This document shows, one piece after another, positions 6,635-15,248 of a stretch of DNA of 17,317 nt (positions are counted from its first letter, which is position 1; the number at the start of each line of letters is the position of its first letter). The translations under genes were made by a program, and so were the position numbers. Location: positions 1-17,317 of the forward strand of contig CACZTC010000076.1 of the NCBI GenBank assembly GCA_902784015.1. The letters run 5' to 3'. The notes under the pieces were generated by a model. It was not told the origin of the DNA, did not search any database, and saw nothing but the letters and a program-made list of their open reading frames with translations. The stretch is from an uncultured Erysipelotrichaceae bacterium (GTDB lineage: Bacteria; Bacillota_I; Bacilli_A; Erysipelotrichales; Erysipelotrichaceae).

Positions 6635-8023
6635 ATGATAGATAACATCAAAACAAAATTTATCGGAGATAAAGTATTCTACAAAACCGTATTTATTATT
6701 ATGCTCCCTATTCTTCTGCAAAATGCCATAACTAATTTTGTGAATCTATTAGATAATATAATGATTGGTCAAGTTGGTACCCTCCAAATGAGTGCCGTCT
6801 CCATCGTCAATCAATTAACTTTTATCTATAACCTCTTTATTTTTGGTGCTTTATCAGGAGCTAGTATTTTTAGTGCTCAATTTTTCGGTAGTGGCAATCA
6901 TGATGGTATGCGCCATGCCTTGCGTTTTAAAATAATTACAGCTTTAGTAGTAGCTTCTATCAGTATTTTTATTCTTTATTATTATTCCGTTCCACTTACC
7001 AAACTATATATGAATCCCGAAACTAATAGTATTGAAGATATCAATAATACTCTTATTTATGCCTCTAGCTATATAAAATATATCGTCATCGGTTTATTAC
7101 CTTTTGCGATTTCCCAATGTATCTCTTCCACTATAAGAGAATCTGGGGAAACTTTATTACCTATGTTATCTTCTTTATTAGCTATCTTCATTAATCTTAT
7201 CTTCAATTATATTCTTATCTTTGGTCACTTTGGCTTTCCCGCTTTAGGCACAGATGGAGCAGCTATTGCGACATCATTATCACGCTTTATTGAATTATTA
7301 TTCTTATTGGTAGTAGCTTATCGCATCAAAGAAAAGCTACCTGCTTTTAAGAATATTTTCCCTTTAAAAGTACCTTATCAATTATCTAAAAAGATTATAG
7401 CTAAAGGAGCTCCATTAGCTTTAAACGAATTCTTATGGTCTTTTGGAGTTGCAGCTATTAATCAAAGTTATTCAACTAGAGGTTTAATAGTAGTAGCTAG
7501 CGATAATATAGCTATGACTATATATAGTTTATTTATAATCGCCTGTATTGCGATGGGTCAAACTATCGCAATTATGATAGGCCAAAAATTAGGTTCTAGT
7601 GAATTTGATGAGGCTATAGATATCAATAGAAAATTAACTTTTTTATCTTTTACCTTCTGTATCTTTTTAGGCTTATTAATGATTATTATCGCCCCTATAT
7701 TCCCACGCTTTTATAATGTGGAAGAAGAGATTAGACATTTAGCTTCTTCCATGATTAGAATAGATGGCCTATTACTTCCTATAGCCGCTTTATTTAATGC
7801 TGCATATTTCACATTGCGTAGCGGTGGCAAAGCTTTATTGACCACCATTTTTGATAGTGGTTTAACATGTTTTCTTTCTTTACCTATAGCTTATTATCTT
7901 TCTAGATATACTAATATACCAATTCTACAAATGTATATTATCATTAGAAGCTTAGATATCATTAAAGGAATATTAGGTCTATATTTAGTTAAGCGTAAAG
8001 TATGGATTAATCGCTTAGTCTAA
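6635..8023 (+). CDS. MATE family efflux transporter
   Basis: 462-aa integral membrane protein with about 12 hydrophobic segments, the normal size for MATE (multi-antimicrobial extrusion) antiporters, which expel cationic drugs or metabolites using Na+ or H+ gradients. Diagnostic motifs appear in both halves: LPILLQNAITNFVNLLDNIM (24-43) with the D-x-MIG turn; IRESGETLLPM (167-177), the counterpart of the R-x-x-G-x-x-x-x-P loop; GHFGFPALGTDGAAIATSLS (197-216); and the repeat TLRSGGKALLT (about 393-403) in the second half. The start is the only ATG ahead of the conserved FYKT N-terminus. There is no Shine-Dalgarno-like sequence before it; the -10 element lies just eight bases upstream, so translation is probably leaderless. 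The substrate is not predictable from this sequence. Confidence 0.95.
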   Translation: MIDNIKTKFIGDKVFYKTVFIIMLPILLQNAITNFVNLLDNIMIGQVGTLQMSAVSIVNQLTFIYNLFIFGALSGASIFSAQFFGSGNHDGMRHALRFKIITALVVASISIFILYYYSVPLTKLYMNPETNSIEDINNTLIYASSYIKYIVIGLLPFAISQCISSTIRESGETLLPMLSSLLAIFINLIFNYILIFGHFGFPALGTDGAAIATSLSRFIELLFLLVVAYRIKEKLPAFKNIFPLKVPYQLSKKIIAKGAPLALNEFLWSFGVAAINQSYSTRGLIVVASDNIAMTIYSLFIIACIAMGQTIAIMIGQKLGSSEFDEAIDINRKLTFLSFTFCIFLGLLMIIIAPIFPRFYNVEEEIRHLASSMIRIDGLLLPIAALFNAAYFTLRSGGKALLTTIFDSGLTCFLSLPIAYYLSRYTNIPILQMYIIIRSLDIIKGILGLYLVKRKVWINRLV

Positions 8024-8038
8024 ATGGATTGAGGCGTA

Positions 8039-8047
8039 TGATATACT
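8039..8047 (+). promoter_or_regulatory. Possible extended -10 promoter in the MATE-addB gap
   Basis: TGATATACT (TATACT at 8042-8047) abuts the first addB ATG (8048) and would place transcription start near 8053-8054, at the second in-frame ATG. If used, addB-addA would be transcribed separately as a leaderless mRNA. Otherwise addB is read from the MATE promoter using the distant TTGAGG at 8029-8034. Confidence 0.35.
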
Positions 8048-10732
8048 ATGAATATGCCTGATAAACAATTAATATTCACGCATAATTATCTAAAAGAAAG
8101 CTTATTACATAAAGCTTTTATTAATGGCGATAATTATTCATATACATCTTTATATAAAGAATTAAATAAGAATATTAATGAACAAGATGAAATTGTTGTT
8201 TTATTAAATTTCAGTCATCTTCTTCAATCAAAAGCTAATGAATTCTCTATTTATAAAGATCTTCTAACTAATATATCTTTTCTTAAAGAAGTATTAGATT
8301 TTTCTAAAGAATGTATCCTTTTTAATATAGAAGATATACCTATTGATGAATATCATCCTCAAGAATTATTGAACATATTGAATTATGCTAAAGAATTAAA
8401 TCTTAAAGAATATGAAATAGTTTATAATTTAAATAATATTAAAAATAATTTATCCGCTAAAAATCCTACTTTTGCGCCTTCTTTTGAAAAAGATTATTTT
8501 AATTATTGTCTCAAAAAAGATTTACAACAATATCAAGCATCTCCAAAAGAAATCAATAGAAGCATACATCGCGCAATAAATATCCATAAAGAATTAGAAG
8601 GTGCTATTAGCGATGCCCTAAAACATTTCAAAGATAATAAATCATGTAGCTTTATCTTATGTGAACCAGATAATCAATATGAACCACTAACTACTATTCT
8701 AGCTAGCTATAATATCCCATATTCATATACAAATAGAAAATATAATCCTAGAATACCAATAATATTTACTGCCCTATGCCATTTTCTTTTAGATCCTAAT
8801 GAAGAAACATTATTAGATTGTCTTAAACTAAATGCCTTTAATATTCCTTTAGATCCTAAGACATTAATTGAATTAGAGAATAAGTTAATTGGTATTGATC
8901 TTATTAGAATAAATAATAATGAGAAATTGGTTCTTCTACAAAATATAATTGATTCTCTAATTCAAGATAAAACCCATAATGTGTTAGAGAAAGCATATAC
9001 TATCATTTCTTCTTCCCCTCTAATAAAAGATGAAATGGAATTAAAAAGTGGTAATGAGATTGGAAAAATAATAATAGATTCAGCCAATATTATTAATGAT
9101 GAGAATGATATTAATATGATTATTAATTATATTGAGCATCTCCAAATAACAACATCATCATTCTCTAATGAAAAATGTATAATAACTGATTTATGGCATC
9201 CTATATTAAATAGTGATTATGTTTATATATTAGGTGCAACCAATAAGAATTATCCTGGCTTTGAAGTGAAAAATGGTATTTTTGATGAACAATTTGTATC
9301 AGATATTAATTACCCTACTCTTTCAAAAAGAAATGAAGCTTATATGGATGAATTATCCTGGATTAATAATGTTGCAAATATTGAAATTAAATATAGCTAT
9401 TATACAAATAGTTATGATAAACATTCGCAAGAATTAGCTTATGATATTGCAATATTATTTGATGATATAAAAGAAAAAGATATTCCCCAATGGGAATTAC
9501 CTCTAAATAATGATAAAACATATCCAATTCATAAACTTATAAATAATCAAGCCTTTCAATTATTTACTAAAGAGATTGATGATAGTTGGTTTATCCCTGC
9601 TTCTATAAGTTCCATAGAAACATGGTTTCGCTGCCCTTATCAATATTTCTTAAATAAAGGCTTGCGTTTAGGTTCAGCACCCGATGATTTATTAGCGGCT
9701 AATATAATCGGTAGTTTAATGCATAAATGTTTAGAGAATTATGATAAAGGCAGAGTCATAGATAATAAGCCAATTAAAGAATTATTAAAAGATAATATCC
9801 AATTAATAAATGATGAAATGGCAGAATTAAAAAAAGAATGGCCTCATGATGAGGTACTAATAGATTTAACTAAAGAAAGATTAATAAGAGCTATTTCTAA
9901 AGCGATTAGTTTCCTAGATAAATATAATCAAATGCCTTCTTATACAGTATTTAATAATGAAACAAAAGAATATCAAGAAGGTAATAATTATACTTTTGGT
10001 AGTGAATATACAATTGATGAAATAAAGAATAAAACACATATTATGAATGAACATCTATCTTTTAGAGGTTCAATTGATAGATTAAATCAGCATCCTATTA
10101 CTCAACAATTATCAATCATCGATTATAAATCTAGTGCTAAAACCTTAAGCAAACAGAAGATTGAAAGCGGCCTACAATTACAATTATTAACTTATCTCAT
10201 TATTTCTATCCTGACATTAAATAAAGATAAGATTAAGAATAAATCTAAAGAAAAACAAATAAATGATCTCTTAGATAAATATGGTCTAGCTGTCTTTTAT
10301 TATTCTTTAAAAGAAGATAATATCCCTATCAAAGCTTATCGCACAATTAGTAAACAAAATGAATTAAATAATCCATTAGCTAAAGACTTTAAAGATAATG
10401 CCACTAAAAAAGTTGAAGATAATCATAAATTAAAAGGAAAATCATTTGTGACGCGTGATAATAATGAAAATATCGCTAATACAATAGCTACTAATTCATC
10501 TGTTTTTTCTAATCCTCTTTCTGATTATTACAAACTCATGAAAAAAATATATGCCTTCTTTGTGGAAGATTTATTATCAGAAAATCCTTCTTTAGGCATC
10601 AATACTATGCCAAATGAAGATTTAACCTGTGCATATTGTGATTATCATCGAATCTGTAGATATCATGGTGACAATATAAAACGCGAAGCTATATGTTCAA
10701 TAGAAAGTATTAATGAGGCTAATAATGATTGA
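8048..10732 (+). CDS. addB: AddB-type helicase-nuclease subunit (PD-(D/E)XK nuclease, Fe-S)
   Basis: 894-aa partner of AddA in the AddAB (RecBCD-like) complex that processes double-strand breaks. The C-terminal nuclease domain is intact: RGSIDRL with Asp677, IIDYKS with Asp692 and Lys694, and LQLQLLTYL just after, the RecB-family nuclease pattern. Four cysteines (529 in FRCPYQYF, then 861, 864 and 870 in CAYCDYHRIC) match the AddB [4Fe-4S] cluster that staples the nuclease domain. The N-terminus starts MNMPDKQLIFTHNYLKESLL and has no G-x-G-K-T/S; B. subtilis AddB has one and is nearly 1,170 aa. So this protein looks shortened, with a degenerate helicase-like half. The start could be 8048 or the in-frame ATG at 8054. 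It overlaps addA by eight bases. Confidence 0.92.
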   Translation: MNMPDKQLIFTHNYLKESLLHKAFINGDNYSYTSLYKELNKNINEQDEIVVLLNFSHLLQSKANEFSIYKDLLTNISFLKEVLDFSKECILFNIEDIPIDEYHPQELLNILNYAKELNLKEYEIVYNLNNIKNNLSAKNPTFAPSFEKDYFNYCLKKDLQQYQASPKEINRSIHRAINIHKELEGAISDALKHFKDNKSCSFILCEPDNQYEPLTTILASYNIPYSYTNRKYNPRIPIIFTALCHFLLDPNEETLLDCLKLNAFNIPLDPKTLIELENKLIGIDLIRINNNEKLVLLQNIIDSLIQDKTHNVLEKAYTIISSSPLIKDEMELKSGNEIGKIIIDSANIINDENDINMIINYIEHLQITTSSFSNEKCIITDLWHPILNSDYVYILGATNKNYPGFEVKNGIFDEQFVSDINYPTLSKRNEAYMDELSWINNVANIEIKYSYYTNSYDKHSQELAYDIAILFDDIKEKDIPQWELPLNNDKTYPIHKLINNQAFQLFTKEIDDSWFIPASISSIETWFRCPYQYFLNKGLRLGSAPDDLLAANIIGSLMHKCLENYDKGRVIDNKPIKELLKDNIQLINDEMAELKKEWPHDEVLIDLTKERLIRAISKAISFLDKYNQMPSYTVFNNETKEYQEGNNYTFGSEYTIDEIKNKTHIMNEHLSFRGSIDRLNQHPITQQLSIIDYKSSAKTLSKQKIESGLQLQLLTYLIISILTLNKDKIKNKSKEKQINDLLDKYGLAVFYYSLKEDNIPIKAYRTISKQNELNNPLAKDFKDNATKKVEDNHKLKGKSFVTRDNNENIANTIATNSSVFSNPLSDYYKLMKKIYAFFVEDLLSENPSLGINTMPNEDLTCAYCDYHRICRYHGDNIKREAICSIESINEANND
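10714..10718 (+). promoter_or_regulatory. Ribosome binding site that selects the addA start
   Basis: TGAGG, inside the end of addB, is six bases before the ATG at 10725. An upstream in-frame ATG at 10713 overlaps the site itself and has no such spacing, so 10725 is preferred. Confidence 0.6.
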
Positions 10733-13700
10733 TTTAACAAAATTTGATAAATATCAACTTCAAGCCATCAAAGATACTGGCGATAAAAATATTGTGGTTA
10801 GAGCGAGTGCTGGCGCAGGCAAGACGCTTGTTTTAATCAATCGTATTTTATATTTGGCATTGGATGCTAAAAAGAATAAACAAATACCGCTTAGTCGCTT
10901 AATAGCTTTGACTTTTACCGATGCTGCAGCTACGGAAATGAAAGTTCGTTTAGAAAAAGAATTAAATATTTTAAGCAATGAAGTAAATAATAAAGAAGAA
11001 AAAGAGAATATCCAAAAACAATTAAATGAATTAATAAATGCCCGTATTAGCACAATTGATTCATTCTGTTTGGATATTGTAAAAAAGTATTATGCAACTA
11101 TCTCGCTTGATCCTGAAGTCTTAAATAATATAATTACAGATCAAAGAAAAAAAGAAATACAACTTAGCGCTTTCCATGAAGCTATTGCTTCTTGGTATAG
11201 CGATTCTAAATTAAAAGATGCTTTATATATGTTACATCAATATTTTGTTGTGAGGCCTGAAGATACAAATAGTTTATATGAAGTTATAGATACTATTATT
11301 AATGCAGCTGATAATAGTAATAATGTTGATGAATTCTTTGATAGTATCTTGGACATTGATAATTATGAAGAAAGATATAGTTATCTAGAAGATGAATATT
11401 TAATGATAAATAAAAATATCATCGCTAATATCCTAAAGGAAGTTCATAATATTAAAGCTGTCTTATTAGATAATGATCCATCTTTAGAACAAATCAATCA
11501 TATTGATAAAACAATAAAAACATTAGAAAAATGTTTAGAAATAGATAATTATAATGATCTACAAATTCATTTTGATTCAATTACTGATTTCTTTCCTAAA
11601 GCAAAAAGAAAATCCAAGAATAATCCTTTAGGTCAAGAAGAATATTCAAACATCAAATCGATGGACAAGAATAGCGATTTAAAACAAGTAATGAATATGG
11701 CTTTTTCTACTTTATGGCCAGAAGAGTTATTTAAATATTTTCATAAGCAACATAAACAAATCGAATTATTATTATCTCATTTAGCGAAAGATACTTATCA
11801 TAATGCCCAAAAGCTTAAAGAAAAAGAAAAATGTATCACCTTCTCTGATATTGAACATGCTACTTATAAAATATTAAGCGCAAATAATAATCATGTCGCC
11901 AAATTAATTAATGGAACTTTTGATGAAATTCTAATTGATGAATTCCAAGATACTAGTGAATTACAAAATAATATTATTGAATTAATATCTCAAAATCGTC
12001 GCATATTTAGAGTCGGTGATGTTAAACAATCTATTTATCGTTTCCGTAAAGCTAAACCTTATTTGATGCAACAGATGATTGATAATAAAGATGATAAATA
12101 TAATATATATACTTTACGCTATAATTATCGTTCTAATGAAAATATAGTTAAATTCTCTAATCTTTTATTCTCAAGAATAATGAATTTAGATGGTAGTCAG
12201 AATAGTTATAGTGATGATGATTATGTAGAAGTTAATCAAGCTAATAAGATTCAACTAAATGATCTGGATCGCAGTCATGTTCATTTTGTTTTAATAAATA
12301 ATGAAATAGAAAATAATGCAACTAATGAAGAAGAAACAGAAGGAAGCGAAGAAATAATCAAATTCGAAGCTGAAACAGCTAAGACTTTAAAAGCTAATTG
12401 GATAGCTAAAAAGATAAAAAGTATGGTTGAAGAATCTCAAAATACTGATACTCCTCTACAATATCAAGATTTCGCTGTATTAGTTAGAACACATAAAACA
12501 CAAATACCTATCAAAAGAAGCTTTGATGCTTTTGAAATACCTTATAGTATTGATACTAAAGAAGGCTTCTTTAAATCTGACTTATGCCAAGATATAATTT
12601 CCTTCTTAAATTATTTCCTATATCAAGATTTAATATCCTATACTAGTATTTTGACTTCCCCTCTATGTCAATTATCTGATATTGATTTAGCTAATCTAAG
12701 AATAGCTTATAATAACGAGACCGAGAAAGAATCATTCTTAGCTTATCTTCAAGATAATTTACCTCAAATTACATTAGTTATTGATGAATTATATAATGAA
12801 GCTCTTATTAGTCCTCTAAACTTTTTACATCGTCTTTATAAAACAAAATTATGTACATTTAATTCTGAAATAAATAACATAAATTATTATGATTATTTAA
12901 GTGAAGTAGATAAAGCTAATTTTGAATATCTTCTTCATTATTGTGCTACCCAAGGTTTCACAAATATTCATGATTTTTATAATACTTTATTAATGAGCGA
13001 GGATGAAAGATCATCTGAAGCTATTACTATTCAAAAAGGAGATAATGTCACTATTGCTACTACGATACATGACTCAAAAGGACTACAGTATAAATATGTT
13101 TTCTTATGGTCAACTAAGAATTCTTTAAAGCCTCATCATTCATCTCTAACAATCGATAGTAATAATTGGTTTGGTTTTGAAGATATTGAATTAGATTATC
13201 GCTTTAAATATCCTTCCCGCCAATATGTCCTTACTAAATTACATGAAGAATATGAAGAATTAGATGAATATATTAGAACTATTTATGTAGCTTTAACTAG
13301 ACCAGTCGAAGAATTATTTATAGTTGATACAATTGATGCCAAACAACAATATAATGAATATCTAACCTTTAATGATTTATTAAAAAATATTGGGATGAGT
13401 GGCATTATCACTAGTGCTTTACAGGAAGAAGAAATCATTAATGGAACATATTTATTTGATACTATTTATGAGAAAGAAAATTTAGTTAGACCAGATAAAA
13501 AGGATATCAACAATAATAATGAATTATATATAAGAGAAGATTATAATCATCTCTTCCCTTCTATCCCTCAATTAATTATTCCTAGTATGATAAATCAAGA
13601 TAAGAATCCTTCTTTAATATCTTTAGATAGATATCAAAGAGGCACTAGTTATGGTACAGCTATCCATAAAGCTTTAGAATTATTAGATCCTTATGAAGCT

Positions 13701-14081
13701 TGGGATGAGAAAATGATTTCTGAAGTTCTAGCTAAGGATATAAATAATAAAGATTTCGCTATCAAATCAATTATGGCTTTTAATAAATGGGATATTTATC
13801 AATATATTATCAATAATCAGATGAATATTTATAAAGAAGAAGAAGTATATTATGAAGATAATAATCAACGCTTCTATGGAGTCTTAGATTTCTTAGCTAT
13901 TAATGAAGAAGAAGCTATAATCATTGATTATAAAACTGATAGCGGAAAACTAGATGAAATAAAAGATAGTTATTTCGAACAAATCAAAACTTATAAATAT
14001 ATAATTGAAAAATTATATCCTAATCGTAAGATTAAAGCTTATATATATAGTCTTCACCATAATGAAGCTTTAGCTATATAA
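10725..14081 (+). CDS. addA: AddA helicase-nuclease subunit
   Basis: 1118-aa UvrD-like superfamily 1 helicase fused to a RecB-type nuclease; it unwinds and digests broken DNA with AddB. Visible motifs in order: Q-motif region (FDKYQLQAIKDTG); Walker A ASAGAGKT with Lys33; motif Ia (LTFTDAAATEMK); motif II DEFQD (405-409); motif III (VGDVKQSIYRFR); motif IV (YNYRSN); motif V (TIHDSKGLQYKYVF); motif VI (YVALTRPVEEL, Arg859). The C-terminal nuclease shows GTAIHKAL (His981), GVLDF (Asp1055) and IIIDYKT (Asp1068, Lys1070), followed by EQIKTYKYII. It is about 110 aa shorter than B. subtilis AddA. It overlaps addB by eight bases, so the two subunits are coupled. A terminator follows the stop directly. 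Catalytic residues of both activities are kept, unlike the weakened N-terminal half of AddB. Confidence 0.97.
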   Translation: MIDLTKFDKYQLQAIKDTGDKNIVVRASAGAGKTLVLINRILYLALDAKKNKQIPLSRLIALTFTDAAATEMKVRLEKELNILSNEVNNKEEKENIQKQLNELINARISTIDSFCLDIVKKYYATISLDPEVLNNIITDQRKKEIQLSAFHEAIASWYSDSKLKDALYMLHQYFVVRPEDTNSLYEVIDTIINAADNSNNVDEFFDSILDIDNYEERYSYLEDEYLMINKNIIANILKEVHNIKAVLLDNDPSLEQINHIDKTIKTLEKCLEIDNYNDLQIHFDSITDFFPKAKRKSKNNPLGQEEYSNIKSMDKNSDLKQVMNMAFSTLWPEELFKYFHKQHKQIELLLSHLAKDTYHNAQKLKEKEKCITFSDIEHATYKILSANNNHVAKLINGTFDEILIDEFQDTSELQNNIIELISQNRRIFRVGDVKQSIYRFRKAKPYLMQQMIDNKDDKYNIYTLRYNYRSNENIVKFSNLLFSRIMNLDGSQNSYSDDDYVEVNQANKIQLNDLDRSHVHFVLINNEIENNATNEEETEGSEEIIKFEAETAKTLKANWIAKKIKSMVEESQNTDTPLQYQDFAVLVRTHKTQIPIKRSFDAFEIPYSIDTKEGFFKSDLCQDIISFLNYFLYQDLISYTSILTSPLCQLSDIDLANLRIAYNNETEKESFLAYLQDNLPQITLVIDELYNEALISPLNFLHRLYKTKLCTFNSEINNINYYDYLSEVDKANFEYLLHYCATQGFTNIHDFYNTLLMSEDERSSEAITIQKGDNVTIATTIHDSKGLQYKYVFLWSTKNSLKPHHSSLTIDSNNWFGFEDIELDYRFKYPSRQYVLTKLHEEYEELDEYIRTIYVALTRPVEELFIVDTIDAKQQYNEYLTFNDLLKNIGMSGIITSALQEEEIINGTYLFDTIYEKENLVRPDKKDINNNNELYIREDYNHLFPSIPQLIIPSMINQDKNPSLISLDRYQRGTSYGTAIHKALELLDPYEAWDEKMISEVLAKDINNKDFAIKSIMAFNKWDIYQYIINNQMNIYKEEEVYYEDNNQRFYGVLDFLAINEEEAIIIDYKTDSGKLDEIKDSYFEQIKTYKYIIEKLYPNRKIKAYIYSLHHNEALAI

Positions 14082-14107
14082 AAAGAAAGATTTCTCTTTC
14101 TTTTTTT
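14081..14107. terminator. Bidirectional terminator between addA and the amidohydrolase gene
   Basis: AAAAGAAAGA (14081-14090), loop TTTC, TCTTTCTTTT (14095-14104) forms a perfect 10-bp stem, followed on the plus strand by further Ts (to 14107). On the minus strand the same hairpin is followed by TTTTTATATAG. It serves addA and the converging minus-strand unit in a gap of 24 bases. Confidence 0.8.
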
Positions 14108-15248
14108 ATACTATACGATTACCATCAATAAATACATTACATACTCTTGAATTACTTACTAATGGTGATCCTTCTACTATTACAATATCCGCATCTTTTC
14201 CTTTAGCTAATGAACCCACTCTATCATCGATACCAACATGTTTAGCAGGATTAATTGTGATAGCTTTTAAAGCTTCCATTTCATCCATACCTGCTTTATG
14301 CGCTAAGCCTGCACATAGCCCAAGATATTCTTGAGGAATAACTGGCGAATCAGTGATAATACTAACTTGGCAACCAGCTTTAGCTAATATTCCCGGCGTT
14401 GTCCAAGATTTATTTTGAAGTTCAAATTTTGATGCATGAGTTAATGTTGGACCTACAGCTAGAGGTATATCTTTATATTCTTTCAATTTATCAACGATGA
14501 GATGCCCTTCTGTTACATGCTCGAGTGTCAATAATAAATCGAATTCTTTAGCTAAGCGAATAGCGGTTAGAATATCATTAGCTTGATGAGCATGTATTTT
14601 TAGTGGTATTTCTTTTTTTAATACTGGTATCATTGCTTCACATTTGAAATCAAATGGTGGCATTTTATCGATATTCTTTTTAGCAGCTTCTTTTTTAGCT
14701 AAATATTCTTTAGATTTAAATATCATATTGCGGATTACAGCTGCTGTAGACATACGCGCAAAATTGCCTTTATCTTTATAACAACGTTTTGGGTTCTCAC
14801 CAAGTGCTCCTTTCATCGCAATTGGATCTTTGATAATCATATCATCTGCGCAAACTCCTACTGTCTTTACTGCCATCCAAGTTCCTCCTAGCGCATTTGA
14901 ACTACCTTGGCCAGTAGCTACGCTAGTCACACCAGCCTTTGCAGCCATTGCAACAGTAGGATCTAAAGGATTAAAACTATCAATAGCTCGCATTTGTGGT
15001 GTACATACATCACCTAGCTCATTATAGTCGCTTCCTTCAAAGCCAATACCCCAACCATCTAAACCAAGATGACAATGAGCATCAATAAAACCAGGAAATA
15101 CATTTTTACCTTTCGCATTAATAACTTCTTCATCACCAGGCATATCCGTGCCTATTTTTTTAATCTTTCCTTTTTGAATTAAAATATCTGCTTTATATGG
15201 TTTATCTTTTACCATATCATAAATTAATCCATTTTTAATTACTGTCAT
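14106..15248 (-). CDS. Metal-dependent amidohydrolase (imidazolonepropionase-like)
   Basis: 380-aa TIM-barrel hydrolase of the amidohydrolase superfamily. It shows the beta-sandwich start (MTVIKNGLIYDMVKDKPYKA), the H-x-H metal motif (FIDAHCHLG, His58/His60), a conserved Lys146 (MKGALGENPK) that could be the bridging lysine, His219 and His221 (HAHQAND), His244 (EHVTEG), Asp300 (ITDSP), and the C-terminal sandwich return with NPAKHVGI, GSLAKGKDADIVI and VFIDGNRIV. All main metal ligands are present, so it is probably active. The substrate is open (cyclic amide, lactam or dipeptide-like compounds in this group). The start lies inside the end of larC (14-base overlap), with AAGGAG ten bases before the ATG (15259-15264). 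The gene ends against the terminator shared with addA. Confidence 0.9.
   Translation of the reverse strand: MTVIKNGLIYDMVKDKPYKADILIQKGKIKKIGTDMPGDEEVINAKGKNVFPGFIDAHCHLGLDGWGIGFEGSDYNELGDVCTPQMRAIDSFNPLDPTVAMAAKAGVTSVATGQGSSNALGGTWMAVKTVGVCADDMIIKDPIAMKGALGENPKRCYKDKGNFARMSTAAVIRNMIFKSKEYLAKKEAAKKNIDKMPPFDFKCEAMIPVLKKEIPLKIHAHQANDILTAIRLAKEFDLLLTLEHVTEGHLIVDKLKEYKDIPLAVGPTLTHASKFELQNKSWTTPGILAKAGCQVSIITDSPVIPQEYLGLCAGLAHKAGMDEMEALKAITINPAKHVGIDDRVGSLAKGKDADIVIVEGSPLVSNSRVCNVFIDGNRIV

Noticed and set aside
8038-8061. Seven-codon leader-like frame (MIYYEYA) before addB
   Set aside because: The TGAGG site is only three bases from its ATG and the -10 element lies inside it, so it is unlikely to be translated.
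10760-11053. 97-codon minus-strand frame in addA
   Set aside because: Antisense to the Walker A region of addA; a shadow of conserved codons.
14830-15027. 65-codon plus-strand frame in the amidohydrolase gene
   Set aside because: Shadow frame without a ribosome binding site.
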